From assembly GCF_902167145.1 (NCBI RefSeq), contig NC_050101.1, forward strand, positions 128,618,990 to 128,682,989: a stretch of DNA of 64,000 nucleotides. Reading direction: 5' to 3'. Shown here piece after piece: positions 1 through 12,412 of the stretch. The DNA comes from Zea mays. Its lineage: Eukaryota; Streptophyta; Magnoliopsida; Poales; Poaceae. Both the position numbers and the translations under genes were made by a program. Under the pieces are notes generated by a model that saw nothing but the letters and a program-made list of their open reading frames with translations, was not told where the DNA came from and ran no database searches. Position 1 is the stretch's first letter, and the number at the start of each line of letters is the position of its first letter.

Positions 1-414
1 TCCTATATAGAGCTTAGGAAAATTTGCATCATCTTTGCAAAAGATTGTAATCGAGAATTAAACAGTACTGTGTATATTTCTCCATACCTTGTAATATATT
101 TTTACCTTTTCATTCATGTACGAATTGCTTTGCTGTGGACGAAACTTGTATCTTTTGAGCCGAAGGCGAAAAACACCTTCCCTTCTTTTCGTACACATCG
201 AAGCATGTCCTTGCATAAAATGTGTATGTTTGAAATGAAGCTTCTTCGTGTTCATCGAAGCACTATCGTCGAAGCCATAGTATTTCTGTTCGTGCTTTAT
301 GTCATGATGATGATGATCCTACGAATGTCTAAATGAATGTCTGTATGAATGCAATGCATGATGTGATTTAATATGCAAATGAATGTCCCAAACGCACATG
401 AAGACACACCCAGA

Positions 415-870
415 CTCTGCATCCCCTTAGGAACGACTTTGGAGTCTTTAAGCTCTGCATTCCCTTAGGAACGACTTTGGAGCTTCTTCACCTTCTATTT
501 CGGTGGCATTTAAGCTCTGTATCCCCTTAGGAACGACTTTGGAGCTTCTTCACCTTCTATTTCGGTGGCATTTAAGCTCTACATCTCCTTAGGAACGACT
601 TTGGAGCTTCTTCACCTTCTATTTCGGTGGCATTTAAGCTCTGCATCCCCTTATGAACGACTTTGGAGCTTCTTCACCTTATATTTCGGTGGTATTTGGC
701 TCTACATTCCCTTAGGAACGACTTTTGAGCTTCGGAACATACGATGCGCTCCCTTAGAAACGACTTTTGCAGCTTCGGAACTTACGCTGCGCTCCCTTAG
801 GAACGACTTTTGTAGCTTCGTCATCCTTGGGATGATTACCGCTCTGCATCCGCTTAGGGACATCTTTTGA
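415..870. repeat. Tandem repeat array (about 62-63 bp unit) between pol and accessory region of element A
   Basis: A unit built around 'cccttaggaacgactttgga' plus a 'cttcttcaccttctatttcg' tail recurs at intervals of about 62-63 bases (copies of the gaacgac core near 469, 531, 594, 656 and 717). Shorter variant units stand at each end, one group carrying 'acgctgcgctccc'. The same unit family recurs in elements B (8255-8445), C (25185-25455, reverse complement) and D (33590-33870), always just beyond pol or gag on the 3' side. It is therefore a family trait and not a chance satellite. Role unknown; a spacer or terminator between the converging sense pol and antisense accessory transcripts is one possibility. 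Confidence 0.85.
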
Positions 871-3800
871 GCTTTTCCCTGTTTTCTTTTGCACTCGATG
901 GTGCAGAGTCTGATATTACATATTACATCTTTGGGGGATTTTGGCTTGCCGTCCATATCCTTCAATCTGTAAGAACTGGGTCTTGACGAAGATACTACCA
1001 GAAAAGGACCTTTCCACTTTAGTTGTAACTTGCCCACTATATCTGGGTTGGCTATTCTCCGAAGCACCAAATGACCTGGCTTGATGTTTTTCAACCGAAC
1101 TTTCCTATCACGCCATTTTATTGTTTCGACCTGATACTTATTGATGTGTTCTATGGCCTGAAGCCTGGTCCCTTCTATAGTGTCTTTTGTTATTTGAGAA
1201 TCAGCTTCGTCCTCTGCTGAAGCTGTGGTTCTTATTGATCCTGTCTTTGCTTCTTCTGGTGTTATTGCTTCATCACCGAACAAGAGCTTGAAAGGTGTAA
1301 AACCTGTTGACCTTGAGACAGTTGTGTTATGGCTCCATACCACTTTGATCAACTCTTCTAGCCACTTTCCTCTAGGTTGATTGAAGATTAACTTCATTAT
1401 TCTTGTTATTATGATTCCATTTGTTCTCTCTACTAACCCATTTGATTCTGGATGTCTTACTGATGCAAAATGAATTTTTGTACCAATTCGGTCACAAAAA
1501 TCTCTGAACGTTTCAGCATCAAATTGAGTTCCATTGTCAACAGTTATTGCCTTCGGCACGCCGAAGCGGCAAACAATATTTTGCCAAAAGAATTTCTGTA
1601 CTGTGGCTGAAGTTATTGTGGCTAAAGGCTTTGCTTCGATCCACTTAGAGAAATACTCCACTGCCACGACGACGTATTTCAAATTTCCTTGTACTGGTGG
1701 AAGTGGACCTAACAAATCCAGACCCCACCTTTGCATTGGCCAAGTTGGCTGTATTAGCTGAGTTAAGGACGAAGGTTGTTTCTGGTCTTTTGCACATCTT
1801 TGGCAATTTTCACATTTTTGAACCAGATCTGCTGCATCCGAAGCTGCCTTCGGCCAGTAAAATCCTTGTCTGAAAACCTTCCCCAGCAAAGGCCTAGACC
1901 CAATATGAGACCCACATAATCCTACATGTATTTCCTTCATCAATTCTTGACCTTCGGTTCTGAACAAACACTTGAGTAATGGAGAGCAGACTCCATTTTT
2001 ATATAACTCGCCTTCTATGATCACATATGGTCTTGTTCTTGCTTCCATTCTTTTATTATAAACTTCGTCATCGGAAAGACAATTGCCTTGGAGGAAGGAT
2101 ATAATCTCAGTCCTCCAATCTTCACTATGTACAGGTGATATTGCAAGCACTGCCCTCTCCATAAGTTTGACTGAAGGTGCTTTTATTATCTCAAAAAACA
2201 CTTCCGAAGGTAAAGGGAGCCCCTGTGCCACTGACTTAGCTAGTAAATCCACATGCTCATTTTCCCCCCTTGGAATATTTTTTTACAGAAAATCCTTCAA
2301 AAGAAGCTTCCAGTCTTCGGACTGCATCCAAATATTTTTCAAGCTTCGGATCCCTTGCCTTGCTACTTTTGTCTACATGTCCAAAAATAACTTGAGAATT
2401 AGTTTTGAGTATTGCCCTTCTTATTCCTATTGCTTTTAGCTTCCGAAGCCCCAACAAAAGAGCTTCGTATTCGACAATATTATTTGTACAACTAAAGTCC
2501 AGCTTTACTGCATAACATGTCCTGACTTTAGAGGGCGCTACTAGAACAGCAGCCGCTTCTGCGCCGAAGGGTCCCCAAGAGCCGTCACAGAATACCGTCC
2601 AGGCTTCGGCATCTTTGGTTGCTTCTTCTCCCTGAGCCCCTAGCGTCCAATCAGCAATGAAATCTGCCAATGCCTGAGATTGAATTGATGATCTATGTAC
2701 ATAATCAATGGTGAATTCATTAAGCTCCGCAGTCCATTTTCCAATACTTCTTGTAGCTTCTCAGTTTCTCATTATGTCCTTCAGAGGTTGTGATGAAGGT
2801 ACTATTATATGATATGCTTGAAAGTAATGTCGAAGCTTCCTGGAGGCCATCAACATAGCATACAATACCTTCTCCAACTCTGTGTAATTTTTCTTTGATA
2901 AACTGAGTACTTCGGAGATGAAGTATACCGGTGCTTGTCTTTTTACCTGGCCATCTTGCTTCTCCTGTACCAGCGCCGCACTAACTACAGAATGGGAGGC
3001 AGCCACATACAAGAGTAATGGAGTTCCTGATGAAGGTGGAGTTAAAGTTGTCAAATCTATCAGATATTGTTTTAACTCTTCGAAGGCTTTCTGTTGAGCC
3101 GGACCCCATTGAAAGACTTCGGCTGACTTCACTATTTCAAAGAATGGTAAGTTTCTTTCTGCTGATCTTGATATAAATCTGTTCAATGATGCTAGTTTTC
3201 CTGCCAATCGTTGAGCCCCTTTTTTGAATTTGGCGGTTCCATCCAAAGGATAGCTTTGATTTTGCTTGGATTAGCTTCAATACCCTTTGTTGATACCAGA
3301 TAGCCAAGAAACTTGCCCTTCTTCACTCCGAAGACACACTTTTCTGGATTCAACTTGAGGACAGCTTGCCTGAAATTGGCAAATGTCTCTTGCAAGTCGG
3401 CGTCATGATTCTCTTGTTTTGTGCTTTTTACTATAATGTCATCAACATAAGTTAACACATTTCTGCCTATTTGAGAGTGAAGAACCTTGGCAGTCGTTCT
3501 GATGAAGCTTCCTCCAGCATTTTGAGCCCCTCAGGCATCTGAAGGTAGCAATAAGTACCACTAGGAGTTATGAAGCTTGTCTTTGGCTCATCCTCTTTCT
3601 TCATCCAAATTTGGTGATAGCTCGAGTAGCAGTCTAATAAGCTCATGAGCTCCGAAGAAGCTGCTGCATCTACGAGGGAGTCTATTCTTGGTAAAGGGAA
3701 TTCATCCTTCGGACATGCCTTGTTGAGGTCTGTAAAATCAATGCACATTCTCCACTTCCCATTGGCCTTTTTCACCATGACAGTGTTGGCCAGCCACTCT

Positions 3801-4840
3801 GGATATGTTACTTCCCTGATGACACCGACACTGAGCAGTCTCTTTACTTCATTTCGTGCACCTTCAACTTTATCCTTAGACATTTTCCAAAGTCTCTGTT
3901 TTCTTGGCCTGAAGGATGGATCCACATTGAGTGAATGCTCAATGATATCTCTATTAACACCATAGAGATTGTTAGCTGTCCAAGTGAAGACATCTTTGTT
4001 GTTGAACAAAAACCTTACTAGAGTCTTGTCTTGTTCATCAGATAACTGGGATCCCAGCAGTACCTTTTGATCTGCTATGTCTTCACACAGGAGCATAGGC
4101 TTCGGTTGATCTACCGAAGCAGCCTTCTCTCTTTTGTGTTTATATTGCTGACAAGCTTTGGCTCCATCTATGTTATGGATAGCTTTTGAATCCGTCCAAC
4201 TCCCTTCAGCCCTCCTGGCAGCTTCTTGACTCCCATGAACAACAATATGCCCTTGTTCCGAAGGTATCTTCATGCATAAGTATGTTGGATGAAGTATTGC
4301 TTCGAATGCATTAAGCATCCCTCGACCAATGATTGTGTTGTATGGGTACTCCATGTCAACAATGTCAAAGACAACTTGTTCAGTTCTTGTGTTGTGGATA
4401 TAACCGAAGGTAATTGACATTGTTATTTTGCCAAGTGCCACAATTTGTCTTCCTCCGAAGCCACAAAGAGGGTGTGTTGCATCATGTATCTTGTCTTCTA
4501 GCTCTTGCATCTGTCTGAAAGCCTTTGCAAAGATGATGTCTGTTGCACTGCCTGTGTCAACCAGAACATTATGGACCAGAAATCCCTTGATGACACAAGA
4601 TATAACCATGGCGTCATTATGAGGATAATCCTTGAGCTGAAGGTGTTCCTGGGAGAAGGTAATTGGGATGTGAGACCACTTGGATCTGATGAAGGGTCCT
4701 TGCACCCCAACATGCTGCACTCTTCTTTGTGCTTCCTTCTTCTACATCTTGTTGGCTGGTTCTGAGCTTGAACCACCTGTGATTGGGAGCACAAGCTTCG
4801 TGACCGAAGGTGATACAACTTGGTTGTTGTATGAAGCCAT
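702..4840 (-). pseudogene. pol: Broken pol polyprotein (protease, reverse transcriptase, two RNase H, integrase) of element A
   Basis: In order on the minus strand: a start region with 'LPITGG' (about 4790), protease VDTGS (about 4560), the RT segment with 'MPEGLK' (about 3530) and YVDD (about 3445), RNase H 1, the archaeal-type RNase H with FCDGSW (about 2590), the integrase zinc region HIGS...CENCQRC, then catalytic GLDLLGP, VDNGTQF and GLVERTNG (D, D, E). Breaks: an in-frame TAG near 4743, a frameshift near 3500, another near 3230, a stop at about 2758 and a frameshift in a T-run near 2275. The integrase part (2252 downward) is open. The true 3' end is probably near 930; the open frame continues only into the repeats. 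The copy cannot make a full protein, but protease-RT and integrase are still recognisable. Confidence 0.9.
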
Positions 4841-4870
4841 TGTCACAACAGTGGAAGTGAGTTCACCGGA

Positions 4871-4881
4871 GGTGGGCGCCA
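4871..4881 (-). other. Primer-binding site of element A (tRNA-Lys type)
   Basis: On the minus strand TGGCGCCCACC follows the LTR end (ACA) after one base. This complements the 3' end of plant tRNA-Lys(CUU) as I recall it. Elements B, C and D carry the same 11 bases. Confidence 0.8.
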
Positions 4882-4882
4882 A

Positions 4883-5514
4883 TGTTGGTCACTTGTTCTC
4901 AAAAGCTATGAATCAAGAACAAGGCAACACAAATGTTAATGGTTAAAAACCTTCGGCCTTCGTAACATTATCTCCATTAGGATATAATGATCTTCGGACG
5001 AAGGTCATGAAGGACGTACCTTCATCATTTCAATATGCAAAGATATAAATAGGGACATATGAAACGCAGAAAGAGTATGAATAATCATTTTAAATCATTA
5101 TATTATTCACATTATCATTATATAATCATGAACAAACATCAATGATGTTTAAATTACATTTGTACCTCCGACTTGACAGAAGGTAAAAATACTGAAGTGA
5201 CGCGTGAGCGATTACAAGTCAGCGTGAACAGTACGGGGGTACTGTTCATCTATTTATAGGCACGGGATGCAGCCCGAACAAAATTACATTTGTATCCTTG
5301 ATAACTAACCATAATCATAATACAAATTATCAGGGACTACGCGGTCTTTTCCTTTTTAAGCCGGTACCACCCTTCGTCTTAAGTATGCCATTATGCTGAA
5401 GCTCTTTCAATTGTAGCTTCGGCATATATCTTCATGTCATATCTGCTTGCATATCGTCCTGCCGAAGGTGTTTTTTGCTTAGAGGACCTTCGACGGAGAA
5501 GAAGACCCCCAACA
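4883..5514 (-). repeat. 5' LTR of element A (632 bp)
   Basis: The ends, in plus orientation, are tgttggtcac...acccccaaca, so the LTR reads TGTTGGGGGT...CCAACA on the minus strand. A minus-strand TATA (CCTATAAATAG, about 5250-5260) is followed at once by a perfect palindrome, TGAACAGTAC-4-GTACTGTTCA (5225-5248). The partner LTR is off-window, so age cannot be estimated. Confidence 0.85.
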
Positions 5515-6193
5515 GGGCCCGTGCAACCCCGTGGCAGATGGGTAACATGACTTGTGGGTACAGGGTACAACCTTTGCATAGTGTAAAACTGGTATACTAG
5601 CTGAGCTCACGGTCATGAGCAGCTCAGGACTCTCGCATGATTAAATTATGGAACTTAAATTCAATTTGCCATTCGCATTGCATGGGATTTATTATTAATT
5701 TTGTTCTATTATTCTTATTATGGTTTGGTATTCACTTACATTTAGTAACTGCTAATAAAATTTGACCAACTACTAAAAGCAATGCTCAACTTTAGCCTCT
5801 ATTATTGATCAGCCTTACGATTCACATGAACTCCCACCTTTGGTGAGTTCATGCACATTATTCCCCATGACTTGTTGAGCTATGATCTTTTGTGAGCTCA
5901 CACTTGCGATATATAAACCCTCCCACAGGAGAAGAACAGGTGGTTCAAGAGGAGGCACACAACGAGGAGTTCGACTTGATCTAGGTGGCGTCTCCTAGTC
6001 GACTTTATGGCGCCAAGGATGGACTTTAGTTCGTTTTATATTTATCTTTTATTTTGTAAGACTTCCGCTACGTAATGATTACTTTTATGATATTGTGACA
6101 TTTATCTCTATACACTCTGTTATTATATGTGTTGTCTTCTTTGGCGCATATATGAGATGCACCCGGCTTTATCCCTTGAATCCAGGTGTGACA
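5515..6193 (+). mobile_element. LTR fragment X (3' end of a long gypsy-type LTR)
   Basis: The segment ends in 'caggtgtgaca'. It matches, with divergence, the 3' part of the solo LTR at 26080-38677: both hold a 'cttgtgggta...gtacaacct' stretch, a 'gctcacggt(c/t)atgagc' stretch, a 'caggagaag' block and the GTGTGACA terminus. Its left continuation is interrupted by element A and leaves the window. Its right end lies inside the accessory gene of element B, so X inserted into B and A inserted into X. Confidence 0.75.
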
Positions 6194-7796
6194 GTCCCCT
6201 GGGTTTAGATCTGACTAGCTTATTGCAGTCAAAGGAGAAGGGGTTGACAGAGGTGCGGAAGAGGAGAAGAAGACTACTTCAACGACTGGGAGAAATGAGG
6301 GTGGTCAGAAGAAACGACGCATGATGGTTGTGATGAGGGCTATCCATAAGACCCCACCCCCCGCCTCGGTAAAAAAATTACTGCCCCCGCCAATGCCGAA
6401 GCTGATGAAACGACCACTGAAGCTGAAAATAGCGGAGGCCCTCTTGGAACCACAATGTCGGAGATTGACAGGATTATAGCTGATGTGGTTCCCGAGAGGG
6501 AAATGGCTGAAGTGACCACTGGTAGAGCTTCACCCTTAAAGATGAAAGAATTGGAAGGAGTTTCTTCAGAGAACAAAGAGTTGGACCTACAACACTTGTG
6601 TGGCCAGGAACTCTCCGAAGAAGATATCTCTGAGCTAAAAGAATTCGCTATTGCTAGCGGCTACAAGCCTGAATCTGTATTCTTTTGTGGTGTTGACGAA
6701 GATATTCTAGGGTGCATCCCTGATCGTGCCGGAGCAAAGATTGTCATCACTTTATCAAAGAGCATCGGATTTCCAAAGCTCGAATGAGAGCTAAGCAACT
6801 ATATGAGGCAACATATTACTGAAAGCTTGTTCTATTCAAATTTTAAGGTGCAAATTTTAATGTTTGCCTCTTAAATTTATTAATTTTTAAATTTCAATAG
6901 CTTTAGGCTAACGTAGCTTCAACTTTTTCAACAGAGCCTACTACTGAGCAAAGCTTTGAAGTTGCAACAGGAAAACAAAGATAGGGAAAACAAGCTTGTT
7001 GTCAGTAAATTGGAAGAAAAAGTGAACGAACTTGAAAATCTTCTAGAAGAAAAGGATTCTAAGATTAAAACTGTCGAAGCAGACCTGGCCGAAGCTCACC
7101 TTCGGATTGAAAATCAAGCTACTCAAATTTCTAATCAAGACAAACAACTGAAAAGACAGAACATAGAGCTTGAAAAAGTGAATTCAAATTTAAAAGAAGT
7201 TGGAATTCGCTTTGAGCATGAAATTAACGAACTAAAAGATGAAGTCAAAGCCGAAGCGGAGAAAAGTTCTAAGCTATATGAAGCTCTCAAAATGCTTCGG
7301 GACACCTATTCCGGCTTCGCAACTCGGTGCTCCCTTCGTCTGCGTGAAATTTTCAATTCGATCGGGGTAATGCCAGGTAAAGCGAATTATTCTGCCGACG
7401 ATATTCCAAAGGCGCTTGAGTTTGTTGAGAAAGAAATTAAAGAATTTGACAAAGTGATGGTGTGGCATGGAGATTTTTGCGCCCTAGTGGTCGCCCGAGT
7501 AACTGCTACCATATTTGCAAAAGCTGGGTGTAAACATTTGAAAAATGTTAACAAGCCCACCTTCACTATATCCCCGGCTGACTTTGAGAATATTCCAAGC
7601 GAGGCTTGAAGCGTGGGTAACAGATTTATTACCCAAATCTGGACGAAGGGTGGTCGAGAACTAGCTGGAAACGAAGCTCAGGCTCTCCTTGACGAAGTAT
7701 GAAAAACGTCCTTACCCTCCCCCTCTTTTTTTCCTGCTTCATACTGCAAAACATTTTATATGATAAATTTTTTAGGCTGATATTGGCGAAGAGTGA
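6194..7796 (+). pseudogene. Antisense accessory gene of element B, 5'-truncated and broken, with two introns
   Basis: It lies opposite to pol of the same element. Apparent exons are 6194-6847, 6935-7696 and 7776-7796; the introns (87 and 79 bp) have GT-AG ends and are A/T-rich. Removing them joins 'YSNFK' to 'SLLLSKALK' and then to a short tail ending TGA. Exon 2 is a heptad-rich coiled coil (about 6960-7280) followed by a conserved GDFCALV...AGCKH segment (about 7470-7535). Breaks: a TGA at about 6785 (ahead of ELSNY) and another at 7606-7608. The N-terminal domain seen in D and E is missing because X interrupts the gene. Intron positions match those in C and D. Function unknown. Confidence 0.75.
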
Positions 7797-8254
7797 AGAA
7801 CCGAAGCTGAAGGATTTTGATGTAGTCTTAGAGAAATTCTTGTAACTTATGTACAAACAATGTATTTAGGTAGAAACATTAATGTAATGGAAACAATGAA
7901 AAGCTGGCTTGTAATATACTATTACCTTTGCAACCTTTCCTTCGTCTGCTGCCGTTTGCTTTGGTGTGGACGAAACCACCTTGTTTGTTTTGAGCCGAAG
8001 GCGAAAAACACCTTCCCTTCTTTTCGTTCACATCGAAGCATTTTCGGTCCGAAGTCAAAAAACATCCTTTTTATTCATAATGAAGCATTTTGGAGCCGAA
8101 GGTAAAAAAGTGCCTTCCGTTAGTGTCTTATGCGATGCGCCATGATGCGATGAAGCTACATATGTCTAATGCATGTTTGTATGAATGAATAATATGATGT
8201 GATGAAATGTGCAAGTGCATGCTGAAGATAAAAAACCACACAAATATACAACCA
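7797..8254. other. Spacer downstream of accessory gene in element B
   Basis: No gene seen. It holds a block around 'gtgtggacgaaa' and 'gccgaaggcgaaaaacacctt' (about 7960-8110), shared with element A (about 135-200) and element D (about 33300-33390), so it is part of the family's internal region. Confidence 0.6.
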
Positions 8255-8445
8255 GACTCTGCATCCCCTTAAGAATGACTTTGGAGTCCCTTCACCTCTT
8301 ACTTAGGTGGTATTTTAGCTCTGCATTCCCTTAGAAACGACTTTAGAGCTAACCTCTGCATCCCCTTAGGAACGACTTTGGAGCTTCTTGACCTTTTACT
8401 TAGGTGGCATTTTAGCTCTGCATCCCCGAAGGAATGACTTTGGAT
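8255..8445. repeat. Tandem repeat array of element B
   Basis: Three to four units of the same 'ctctgcatccccttaggaa' type as in element A, with an 'acttaggtggcattttagct' tail. Shorter than the array in A. Confidence 0.75.
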
Positions 8446-8640
8446 TTTTTTTTTCATATTTTTACACTCGATGGTGTAATCTCAGATCTTTACATTTTAC
8501 ATATGGGGAAATTGGCCCTTATATTGGACATGGCTGCGAAAATAAAATAAAATTTACAAACTATGGCCCCATTAAAAACCTTTCTCCCCTCTTGAAAGGA
8601 AAAGGGTGCCGTAGAAAAAAGAAAGAAAATTACATGGTTG

Positions 8641-10267
8641 TTACACATAGTATCTTCGAAGCTCATCAGTATTCCAGGATCTTGGAATATCATTCTCACC
8701 CATGTCTCTTAGCTTGTACGATCCAGGTCTTGACGAAGATACTACCAAGAAGGGGCCCTCCCACTTGAGTTATAGTTTCCCTACTGTTTCTGGGTTGGCT
8801 ATTCTTCGAAGCACCAAATGTCCTGACTTTAAATTCTTTAGTCTCACTTTCCTGTCCCACCACTTTACTGTTTCGGCTTGGTATTTATTGATATGATCTA
8901 TTGCTTGAAGTCTGACTCCTTCTATGGTGTCTTTTGATACTTTGCAAGTGTCTTCGTCCTCTGCCGAAGCTAGAGTCCTTATCGATCCTATTTTTGCTTC
9001 TTCTAGTGTTATTGCTTCATCTCCAAACAAAAGCTTAAATTGAGTGAACCCTGTTGACCTCAAGACAACAGTGTTATGATTCCATACTACTTTCACCAAT
9101 TCGTCTGGCCACTTTCCCTTTGGTAGATTAAAGATTGATTTCATTATCCCTATGATGATGATTCTGTTTGCCCGTTCTACCAAACGATTAGATTTTGGAT
9201 GTCTTATTGATGCAAAGTTATCTTCATTCCAATCTGATCACAAAAGGTTTAAATGTTTCAGAGTCGAATTGTGCTCCATTGTCAACTGTGATAGCCTTCG
9301 GCATACCGAAGCGACAAATGATGTTTTGCCAGAAAAACTTTTGAACTATGGCCAAAGTTATTGTAGCTAGTGGTTTAGCTTCGATCCATTTTGAAAAATA
9401 TTCCACTACTACCACAACATATCTCAAATTCCCTTGAGCTGGTGGAAGTGAGCCCAATAAGTCTAGTCCCCATCTTTGCAATGACCAAGTAGGGTGAATC
9501 AGTTGTGTTAGAGATGAAGGTTGTTTATGATCTCTGGCACACTTCTGACAATTTTCACATTTTTGTACCAGATCCGCTGCATCCGAAGCAGCCTTCGGCC
9601 AATAGAATCCTTGTCTAAAAACTTTGCCAAGAAGTGGCATGGATCCAATGTGGTCTCCACATATTCCTGAGTGTATTTCCTTCATCATCTCTTGACCTTC
9701 AGCTCTGGATATGCATTTTAGTAATGGAGATCAAACTCCTTGTTTGAACAATTCTCCCTCTATAATCACATATGGCCTTGTTCTGGCATGCATCCTTTTA
9801 TGTAAACTTCATCATCTGAAGGATAGTTGCCCTGGAGGAAAGATACAATTTCTGTTCTCCAATTTTCGCTATGCATAGGTGAAATTGTAAGCACCGCTCT
9901 TTCCATGAGTTCGACCGAAGGTGCTTTGAGAGTTTCAAAGAATACTTTTGGGGGAACCGGGAGCCCCTGTGCCGCTGATTTAACTAGTAAATTTGTCTGT
10001 TCATTGTCTCCTCTTCGGATGTTTTTCACTGAAAATCCTTCGAAGGAGGCTTCCATCCTTCGGACCGTGTCAAGATATTTTTCAAGCTTCGGGTCTCTTG
10101 CCTTATTGCTTTTGTCAACTTGGCCTGTGATGACTTAAGAGTCGGATTTAAGCACTGCCCTTCTTATCCACATGGCCCTAAGCTTCCAAAGCCCCAAAAG
10201 GACAGCTTCGTATTCTGCAATGTTGTTTATGCAATTGAACTCCAATCTGGCTGCATAGTAGGTTTTG
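8641..10267 (-). pseudogene. pol: Downstream half of broken pol of element B (end of RNase H and integrase)
   Basis: Minus-strand reading resumes the archaeal-type RNase H (10267-10100), then integrase: the HIGS/CENCQKC zinc region (about 9640-9550), GLDLLGS (about 9460), VDNGAQF (about 9275) and MVERANR (9183). The end is '...RSWNTDELRRYYV' with stop TAA at 8641-8643, homologous to the pol end in D. Stops and frame changes at about 10130, 9760, 9700 and 9220 break the frame. The other half is at 19387-21708, across the copia insertion. Confidence 0.85.
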
Positions 10268-10272
10268 ATTTT

Positions 10273-11456
10273 TGAAAGTCACCTAGAGGGGGGTGAATAG
10301 GGCGAATCTGAAATTTACAAACTTAAGCACAACTACAAGCCGGGGTTAGCGTTAGAAATATAAATCAGTCCGAAAGAGAGGGCGAAAAAAAATCACAAGC
10401 AAATGAAGAGTGAGACACGGTGATTTATTTTACCGAGGTTCGGTTCTTGCAAACCTACTCCCCGTTGAGGTGGTCACAAAGACCGGGTCTCTTTCAACCC
10501 TTTCCCTCTCTCAAACGGTCACTTAGACCGAGTGAGCTTCTCTTCTCAATCAAACGGGACACTAAGTCCCCACAAGGACCACCACACAATTGGTGTCTCT
10601 TGCCTTGGTTACAATTGAGTTGATCACAAGAAAGAATGAAGAAGAAAAGCAATCCAAGCGCAAGAGCTCAAATGAACACAAGAATCTCTCTCTCACTAGT
10701 CACTATTTGATTGGAATTGTCTTTGGACTTGGGAGAGGATTTGATCTCTTTGGTTGTGTCTTGTATTGAATGCTATAGCTCTTGTAAGGTGTTTGAAGGC
10801 TGAAAACTTGGATGCAATGAATGGTGGGTGGTTGGGGTATTTATAGCCCTAACCACCAAATGAGTCGTTGGTGGAGGCTGCTGTCGCATGGTGCACCGGA
10901 CAGTCCGGTGCACCACCGAACACTGTCCGGTGCACCAGCCACATCACCCGGCCGTTGGATTCTGACCGTTGGAGCTTCTGACATCTGGGTCACCGGACAG
11001 TCCGGTGGTGCACCGGACAGATCCTGTAGACTGTCTGGTGCGCCTTCTGGCTCTGCTCTGACTTCTGCGCGCACTGTAGCGCATTAACTGCTCTCTGCAG
11101 ACGACTGTTGGCGCGAAGTAGCCGTTGCTCCGCTGGCGCACCGAACAGTCGGGTGGATTATAGCGGAGTGGCTCCCAGAATTCCTGAAGGTGAGCAGTTC
11201 GTAGTTGGGTTCCCTAGTGCACCGGACACTGTCCGGTGGTGCACCGGACAGTCCGGTGCGCCAGACCAGAGCACACTTCGGTTGTATTTTGCTCTCTTTG
11301 TTTGAACCCTTTCTTGGTCTTTTTATTGGTTTGTTGTGAACCTTTGGCACCTATAGAACTTATAATCTAGAGCAAACTAGTTAGTCCAATTATTTGTATT
11401 GGGCAATTCAACCACCAAAATCAATTAGGAAAAGGTGTAAGCCTATTTCCCTTTCA
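10273..11456 (-). repeat. 3' LTR of the Sirevirus (1184 bp)
   Basis: Contains clustered palindromes of the CACCGGACAGTCCGGTG type (about 10898, 10920, 10990, 11218, 11240), a known Sirevirus LTR mark. A block of about 20 bp holding one extra palindrome copy is absent from the other LTR. Confidence 0.92.
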
Positions 11457-11470
11457 ATCTCCCCCTTTTT
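11457..11470 (-). other. Polypurine tract of the Sirevirus
   Basis: On the minus strand AAAAAGGGGGAGAT lies directly against the 3' LTR; it would prime plus-strand DNA synthesis. Confidence 0.85.
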
Positions 11471-12412
11471 GGTGATTGATGCCAACACAAACCAAAGCAA
11501 ATATATGAGTGCAGAATTGAACTAGCTTGCGTAATGTAAGTGCAAAGGTTGCTTAGAATTAAACCAATATAAGTTCTCATAAGATATGCATGCTTTCTTC
11601 ATAATTTAAAATTTTGGATCACGCTTGCACCACTTGTTTTGTTTTTGCGAATTCTTTTGTAAATTCTTTTCAAAGTCTTTTTGCAAATAGTCAAAGGTAA
11701 ATGAATACGATTTTTTAGAAGCATTTTGAAGATTTTAAATTCTCTCCCCTTGTTTCAAATGCTTATCCTTTGACTAAACAAAACTCCCCCTTAATGAAGT
11801 CCTCCTCTTAGAGTTCAAGAGGGTTTTAGTTATTAATTTTGAAGAGGGTGTACCAATTTGAAATTATATCAACAATAAGATACCAATTTGAAAACACTAC
11901 TTTAAATACAAATTGAAAGACTAAATTTTTGAAATTGGTGGTGGTGCGGTCCTTTTACTTTGGGCTAATACTTTCTCCCCCTTTGGCATGAATCGCCAAA
12001 AACGGATACTTGTGAGTGAAATATAAACCCCTCAATACTTTCTCTCCCCATGGTAAATAACATATGAGTGAAGATTATACCAAAGTGGAGAGCAGTGCGG
12101 AGCGACGACGAAGGGTGAATAATTCGATGGAGTGGAGTGGAAGCCTTGTCTTCGCCGAAGACTCCATTTCCCCTTTCAATCTATGACTTAGCATGAAATG
12201 TACTTGAAAACACATTAGTCATAGCACATGAAAGAGATACGATCAAAGGTATATTAATGAGCTATGTGTGCAAGGTATCAATCAAAATTCCTAGAATCAA
12301 GAATATTTAGCTCATGCCTAAGTTTGGTAAAGGTTTGCTCATCTAATGGCTTGGTAAAGATATTGGCTAATTGTTCTTTGGTGTTAACATAAGAAATCTC
12401 GATATCCCCCTT
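11471..12412. other. Sirevirus 3' untranslated region with multiple purine tracts
   Basis: No open frame of note. On the minus strand it has several G/A-rich tracts (near 11752, 11785 and 11972) resembling repeated copies of the polypurine tract. Confidence 0.6.

Larger units (their letters stand above)
1..5514 (-). mobile_element. Element A: pol-only Ty3/gypsy retrotransposon, left end outside window
   Basis: Read on the minus strand this runs 5' LTR (4883-5514), primer site, pol (4840 down to about 930), then a tandem-repeat spacer (about 415-870) and the spacer seen downstream of the antisense accessory gene in B and D. The 3' LTR and any accessory gene lie left of base 1. There is no gag: the first ATG of the pol reading frame (4840) is about 30 bases from the primer site. 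A second, archaeal-type RNase H follows the first one, a known mark of the plant Tat lineage. Family resemblance is to maize Cinful (tentative). It sits inside LTR fragment X; its target-site duplication cannot be checked because only one end is in view. Confidence 0.85.

Noticed and set aside
4498..4818. 106-codon minus-strand frame overlapping the start of pol in element A, as a possible gag remnant
   Set aside because: It is an alternative frame of the pol leader and protease region; it has no gag core or zinc knuckle.
11084..11350. 88-codon minus-strand frame, repeated nearly identically at 19009-19275
   Set aside because: The two copies are the two LTRs of one copia element; the frame is created by the palindromic repeats and shows no domain.
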